Source of the DNA: Fibrobacter sp. | GTDB taxonomy: Bacteria; Fibrobacterota; Chitinivibrionia; Chitinivibrionales; Chitinispirillaceae | Length of the DNA stretch: 64,000 nucleotides | Direction of reading: 5' to 3' | NCBI GenBank assembly: GCA_012513915.1 | Contig: JAAZBG010000153.1 | Coordinates: 30,829 to 94,828 of the forward strand | In this document: positions 61,988 to 64,000 of the stretch, piece after piece | How positions within the stretch are numbered: the stretch's first letter is position 1 | How the letters are laid out: the number at the start of each line of letters is the position of its first letter | Made by a program: the position numbers and the translations under genes | Notes under the pieces: model-generated | What the model was told of the DNA's origin: nothing | Database searches by the model: none | What the model saw: the letters and a program-made list of their open reading frames with translations, nothing else

Positions 61988-62932
61988 ATGGTTAGGATAA
62001 AGTTTATTGCAGGTGTTGTCACAGCCCTTGCTTTAGTAGCACAGGTCAGTGCAAGTTTTGTTGATGTTACTGGTGGATTTAACGTTGTCACATTCAAGGA
62101 TTTTTCTCTTTTAGGGATGGAGACTGAAGGTGCCATAGCTGCAGGTGGTAATGTTACTATTAAAAACAGCTTTGGAGTGAATGTTAATCAACCTCTAAAC
62201 ACAACTTCAGATGCAATCGTAGCAGGTGGAAAGATTGTACTTTCTGATAACGGACAGGTACACGGTGACATTTATGCTACCGGAAGTATCTCTGTTACAA
62301 ATGGAGTAACAGTAACCGGCTCTAAGTATGCGTATTCAAGCACACTGCCATTTTTGGTTGATTACGCAAAAGCTAATGAATTATCGAGCTTATATGATTT
62401 ATCTGCTTCAACAAGTGCCTGGAATTTAACAAATGGTTTATCAACACTTAACCTGAATGGTACAAGTGATGTAAACTACTACGATATCGATGCTACCGAT
62501 CTTATAAATGTCTGGGATTTAAGTATTGCCGATCAATCCAAGTATTCAATTATCAATGTGCATGGCGATATTGATGGTTTAGGAGAGTCCAATAAAGCTG
62601 TTTTGCATTATAATAAACAAAATCGCTATAATAATGATCTGATAAAATCATCCAATATTCTTTTCAACTTTGTTGATAAGGTAAGCCTTGAGTTAGGAAG
62701 TGTTTACGGCAATATTCTTGCAATAGATGCAGATGTTGTCGGACAATGGGGACACATGGAAGGATCCCTTGTTGCAAATTCTTTCAGCGGTTCAATGGAA
62801 TTTGGTATGACGACCTTCGACGAACCACCATCACAGGACGTTCCTGAAGGTTCTGCAAGTGTAATGATGATCGCTGGCGCACTTATGTTGATCGTTTTTT
62901 CAAGAAAGAAATTTTCTTTTACAAGAGAATAA
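61988..62932 (+). CDS. Choice-of-anchor-A-type surface protein with PEP-CTERM-like tail
   Basis: From ATG 61988 (AAGGGG upstream), this is 314 residues. A signal peptide (VRIKFIAGVVTALALVAQVSA) precedes the choice-of-anchor-A pattern: FNVVTFKDFSLLGMETEGAI, AAGGNVTI, and a GDIYATGSI-type beta ladder through VYGNILAIDADVV. The end is a three-part sorting signal: the motif VPEGSA, a hydrophobic helix and a basic RKK. This fits PEP-CTERM or VPDSG-CTERM proteins processed by an exosortase. No exosortase gene is in the window. A longer start at 61913 gives a non-signal N-terminus. Confidence 0.85.
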   Translation: MVRIKFIAGVVTALALVAQVSASFVDVTGGFNVVTFKDFSLLGMETEGAIAAGGNVTIKNSFGVNVNQPLNTTSDAIVAGGKIVLSDNGQVHGDIYATGSISVTNGVTVTGSKYAYSSTLPFLVDYAKANELSSLYDLSASTSAWNLTNGLSTLNLNGTSDVNYYDIDATDLINVWDLSIADQSKYSIINVHGDIDGLGESNKAVLHYNKQNRYNNDLIKSSNILFNFVDKVSLELGSVYGNILAIDADVVGQWGHMEGSLVANSFSGSMEFGMTTFDEPPSQDVPEGSASVMMIAGALMLIVFSRKKFSFTRE

Positions 62933-62957
62933 ATTTAGCGGATAAGCCTGTTTCGCA

Positions 62958-62998
62958 AAGAAAACCTTGTCAGATTCGTCTGATAAGGTTTTCTTTTT
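62958..62998 (+). terminator. Terminator of the anchor-A gene
   Basis: A 17-bp stem (62958-62974 with 62979-62995, one mismatch) around a TTCG loop is followed by TTT, 25 bases past the stop. Confidence 0.88.
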
Positions 62999-63086
62999 AT
63001 TTAAGGAATTATATATATGCTACATTAATCAATATAACAGTGTATATATAGGCTGCTGGTTACAAAGAACATTTTCTTAATATACT

Positions 63087-63115
63087 TTGACTCACCTTGG
63101 AAAATTAATTATAAT
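63087..63115 (+). promoter_or_regulatory. Consensus promoter predicting a leaderless mRNA
   Basis: TTGACT (63087-63092) and TATAAT (63110-63115) are 17 bp apart. Only six bases separate the -10 from the antitoxin ATG at 63122, so transcription should start at or within a base or two of the start codon. No Shine-Dalgarno sequence is possible. Confidence 0.75.
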
Positions 63116-63121
63116 AATAAT

Positions 63122-63361
63122 ATGAAAACAGTTAAAATTAAAGACATTGAAACATCTTTTGATAAGCTTCTTATTGAGGTGAATAAGGGGACTAACATTG
63201 GAATTCTTGATGGAAAACGTAAAAAACCTGTTGCAATGATAGTTCCTTATTCAAAAGAGAAAGATTCGAAACGCCGCATAGGCATTTTAGATGGAAAAAT
63301 TTCAATAAAATTTGATGATAAATTTAAATTTTCCACCAATGATTTTCTAAATCTCAAATGA
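63122..63361 (+). CDS. Phd/YefM-type antitoxin
   Basis: This 79-residue protein (MKTVKIKDIETSFDKLLIEV, NIGILDGKRKKPVAMIVPYS) matches small Phd-type antitoxins: an N-terminal DNA-binding part and a C-terminal tail (DKFKFSTNDFLNLK) that would wrap the PIN toxin. The stop overlaps the toxin ATG by 4 nt. It probably has a leaderless mRNA (see promoter). Confidence 0.82.
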   Translation: MKTVKIKDIETSFDKLLIEVNKGTNIGILDGKRKKPVAMIVPYSKEKDSKRRIGILDGKISIKFDDKFKFSTNDFLNLK

Positions 63362-63759
63362 AATTACTTCTCGATACTCACACATTACTTTGGAGTATTG
63401 GAGATAGCTCTGAACTTTCTGATATTGCGACTGATACGATTTCGAATCTGGAAAATCAGGTATTTGTTAGTGCCATTTCTTTGTGGGAAATATCTTTGAA
63501 ATATAGCATCGGTAAACTACACATAACAAACTTTGATATAGTTAAAATACCTTATTATTGCAAAGAGATGGGATTTACACTGATTCCACTCTCTCCTCAG
63601 GACGCACTTGATTACATTAGCCTTCCAATTAAGGATAATCACAGGGATCCATTCGACAGAATGCTTATTTTTCAATGTATTAAAAACAAATTTATATTTA
63701 TTAGTAAAGATACACATTTGTCGAAATACAAAAGTAGCGGTCTCAAATATTTATGGTAA
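63358..63759 (+). CDS. PIN-domain toxin (VapC-like)
   Basis: This 133-residue protein has the PIN layout: the first acidic residue in KLLLDTHTLLW, SAISLWEISLKYSIGKL (Glu), and the late acids in DNHRDPFDRMLIFQC and ISKDTHL. PIN toxins cut RNA using metal held by these acids. The type is the COG3744-like group often paired with Phd antitoxins. It is coupled to its antitoxin by 4-nt overlap. Confidence 0.9.
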   Translation: MKLLLDTHTLLWSIGDSSELSDIATDTISNLENQVFVSAISLWEISLKYSIGKLHITNFDIVKIPYYCKEMGFTLIPLSPQDALDYISLPIKDNHRDPFDRMLIFQCIKNKFIFISKDTHLSKYKSSGLKYLW

Positions 63760-63876
63760 ATTTATTCACGATTCAATTTATCGCCTATTTGTTTTATATA
63801 ATACATCGTTAAAGCTCTTCCCTGACCTTTGCAGACTCAATCATAATGACATCCTTATCGCCGTTTTGTCCATAGC

Positions 63877-64000
63877 TGATGAACGACAATTAAAAATGCG
63901 GGGTGACGACAATTAAAATTGAGGGGTCCACCAGCATCTGAAATCATTTTAATCTCTTTACAGAAGAAAGGAGGTTAAATGATCAAAGATGCACAAGTGA
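63877..64000 (+). mobile_element. Left end of a putative IS21-family element (cut by window edge)
   Basis: From about 63877 (TG dinucleotide) the sequence has two 22-bp direct repeats at 63883-63904 and 63906-63927 (20 of 22 identical; ACGACAATTAAAA... and ...GGGGT). A strong ribosome-binding site AAAGGAGG and an ATG at 63979 follow. Repeats near the ends followed by a gene starting MIKDAQV are typical of IS21 and its transposase istA. The exact left boundary and the right end are outside what can be checked. Confidence 0.6.
63979..64000 (+). CDS. Start of a putative IstA transposase (cut by window edge)
   Basis: Only seven codons (MIKDAQV) are visible, preceded by AAAGGAGG. Many IS21-type IstA proteins begin with a similar short stretch. 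The call rests mostly on the repeats upstream. Confidence 0.4.

Overview
The window is a bacterial chromosome segment of modest GC content with a Gram-negative envelope gene set. It carries lipoproteins with Cys lipoboxes, outer-membrane barrel candidates, a YejM-like inner-membrane protein and a YidC paralogue. Several traits together point to Fibrobacterota, probably a Chitinispirillia-like lineage: a flagellar flhA-flhF-flhG-fliA block, Na+-NQR, a secreted GH5 glycanase with a type IX-like C-terminal tail, a gingipain-type peptidase carrying carbohydrate-binding modules, an AgmX/PglI-type domain, DUF342/FapA and HDOD proteins. No rRNA or tRNA was recognised, so the taxonomy is an inference.

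Layout. Positions 1-671 hold a receiver-like gene cut by the window edge and an orphan AgmX/PglI/TonB-C-like small protein, both on the minus strand. Positions 798-7398 are a tight five-gene plus-strand operon. It encodes a small YLDPGTGS membrane protein, a CDP-glycerol glycerophosphotransferase-like enzyme, a YejM/PbgA-like sulfatase-fold protein, a YidC paralogue, and a cytidylyltransferase fused to a PLP enzyme. I read it as a cell-surface decoration system based on a CDP-activated amino-alkyl phosphate or phosphonate. Positions 7645-8646 hold an Xre/RES toxin-antitoxin pair with a near-ideal palindromic operator. Positions 8690-13272 are nqrBCDEF without nqrA, plus an unknown gene. Positions 13504-14127 are a decayed segment with an iron-ADH remnant and two perfect palindromes. 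Positions 14298-18881 encode a 1527-residue C25 peptidase with NPCBM, CBM5/12-like and CBM3-like modules.

Positions 18961-25764 are a minus-strand flagellar regulation operon (flhA, flhF, flhG, membrane protein, fliA, small charged protein, HDOD). Positions 26011-31534 hold a RelB/ParE-type pair, a barrel protein, uvrB overlapping a HEAT-repeat gene, and manA. Positions 31594-36009 hold the GH5 glycanase and an EF-G-like GTPase with an altered G4 motif. Positions 36381-48277 are a minus-strand signalling island with FapA-like, HDOD, histidine kinase, response regulator, two hybrid kinases, a REC-PAS-PAS protein, and a periplasmic-sensor kinase whose receiver domain is out of frame by one base.

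Positions 48969-51635 encode a P2-type Ca2+ ATPase, and 52012-56793 a 1593-residue exported TPR protein followed by a degenerate ~57-bp repeat array. Positions 57200-61519 hold an envelope lipoprotein gene and a four-gene LpoB-like cluster. Positions 61988-62932 encode a choice-of-anchor-A-type protein with a PEP-CTERM-like tail. Positions 63122-63759 are a Phd/PIN toxin-antitoxin pair with a promoter that predicts a leaderless mRNA. The window ends inside the left end of a putative IS21-family element.
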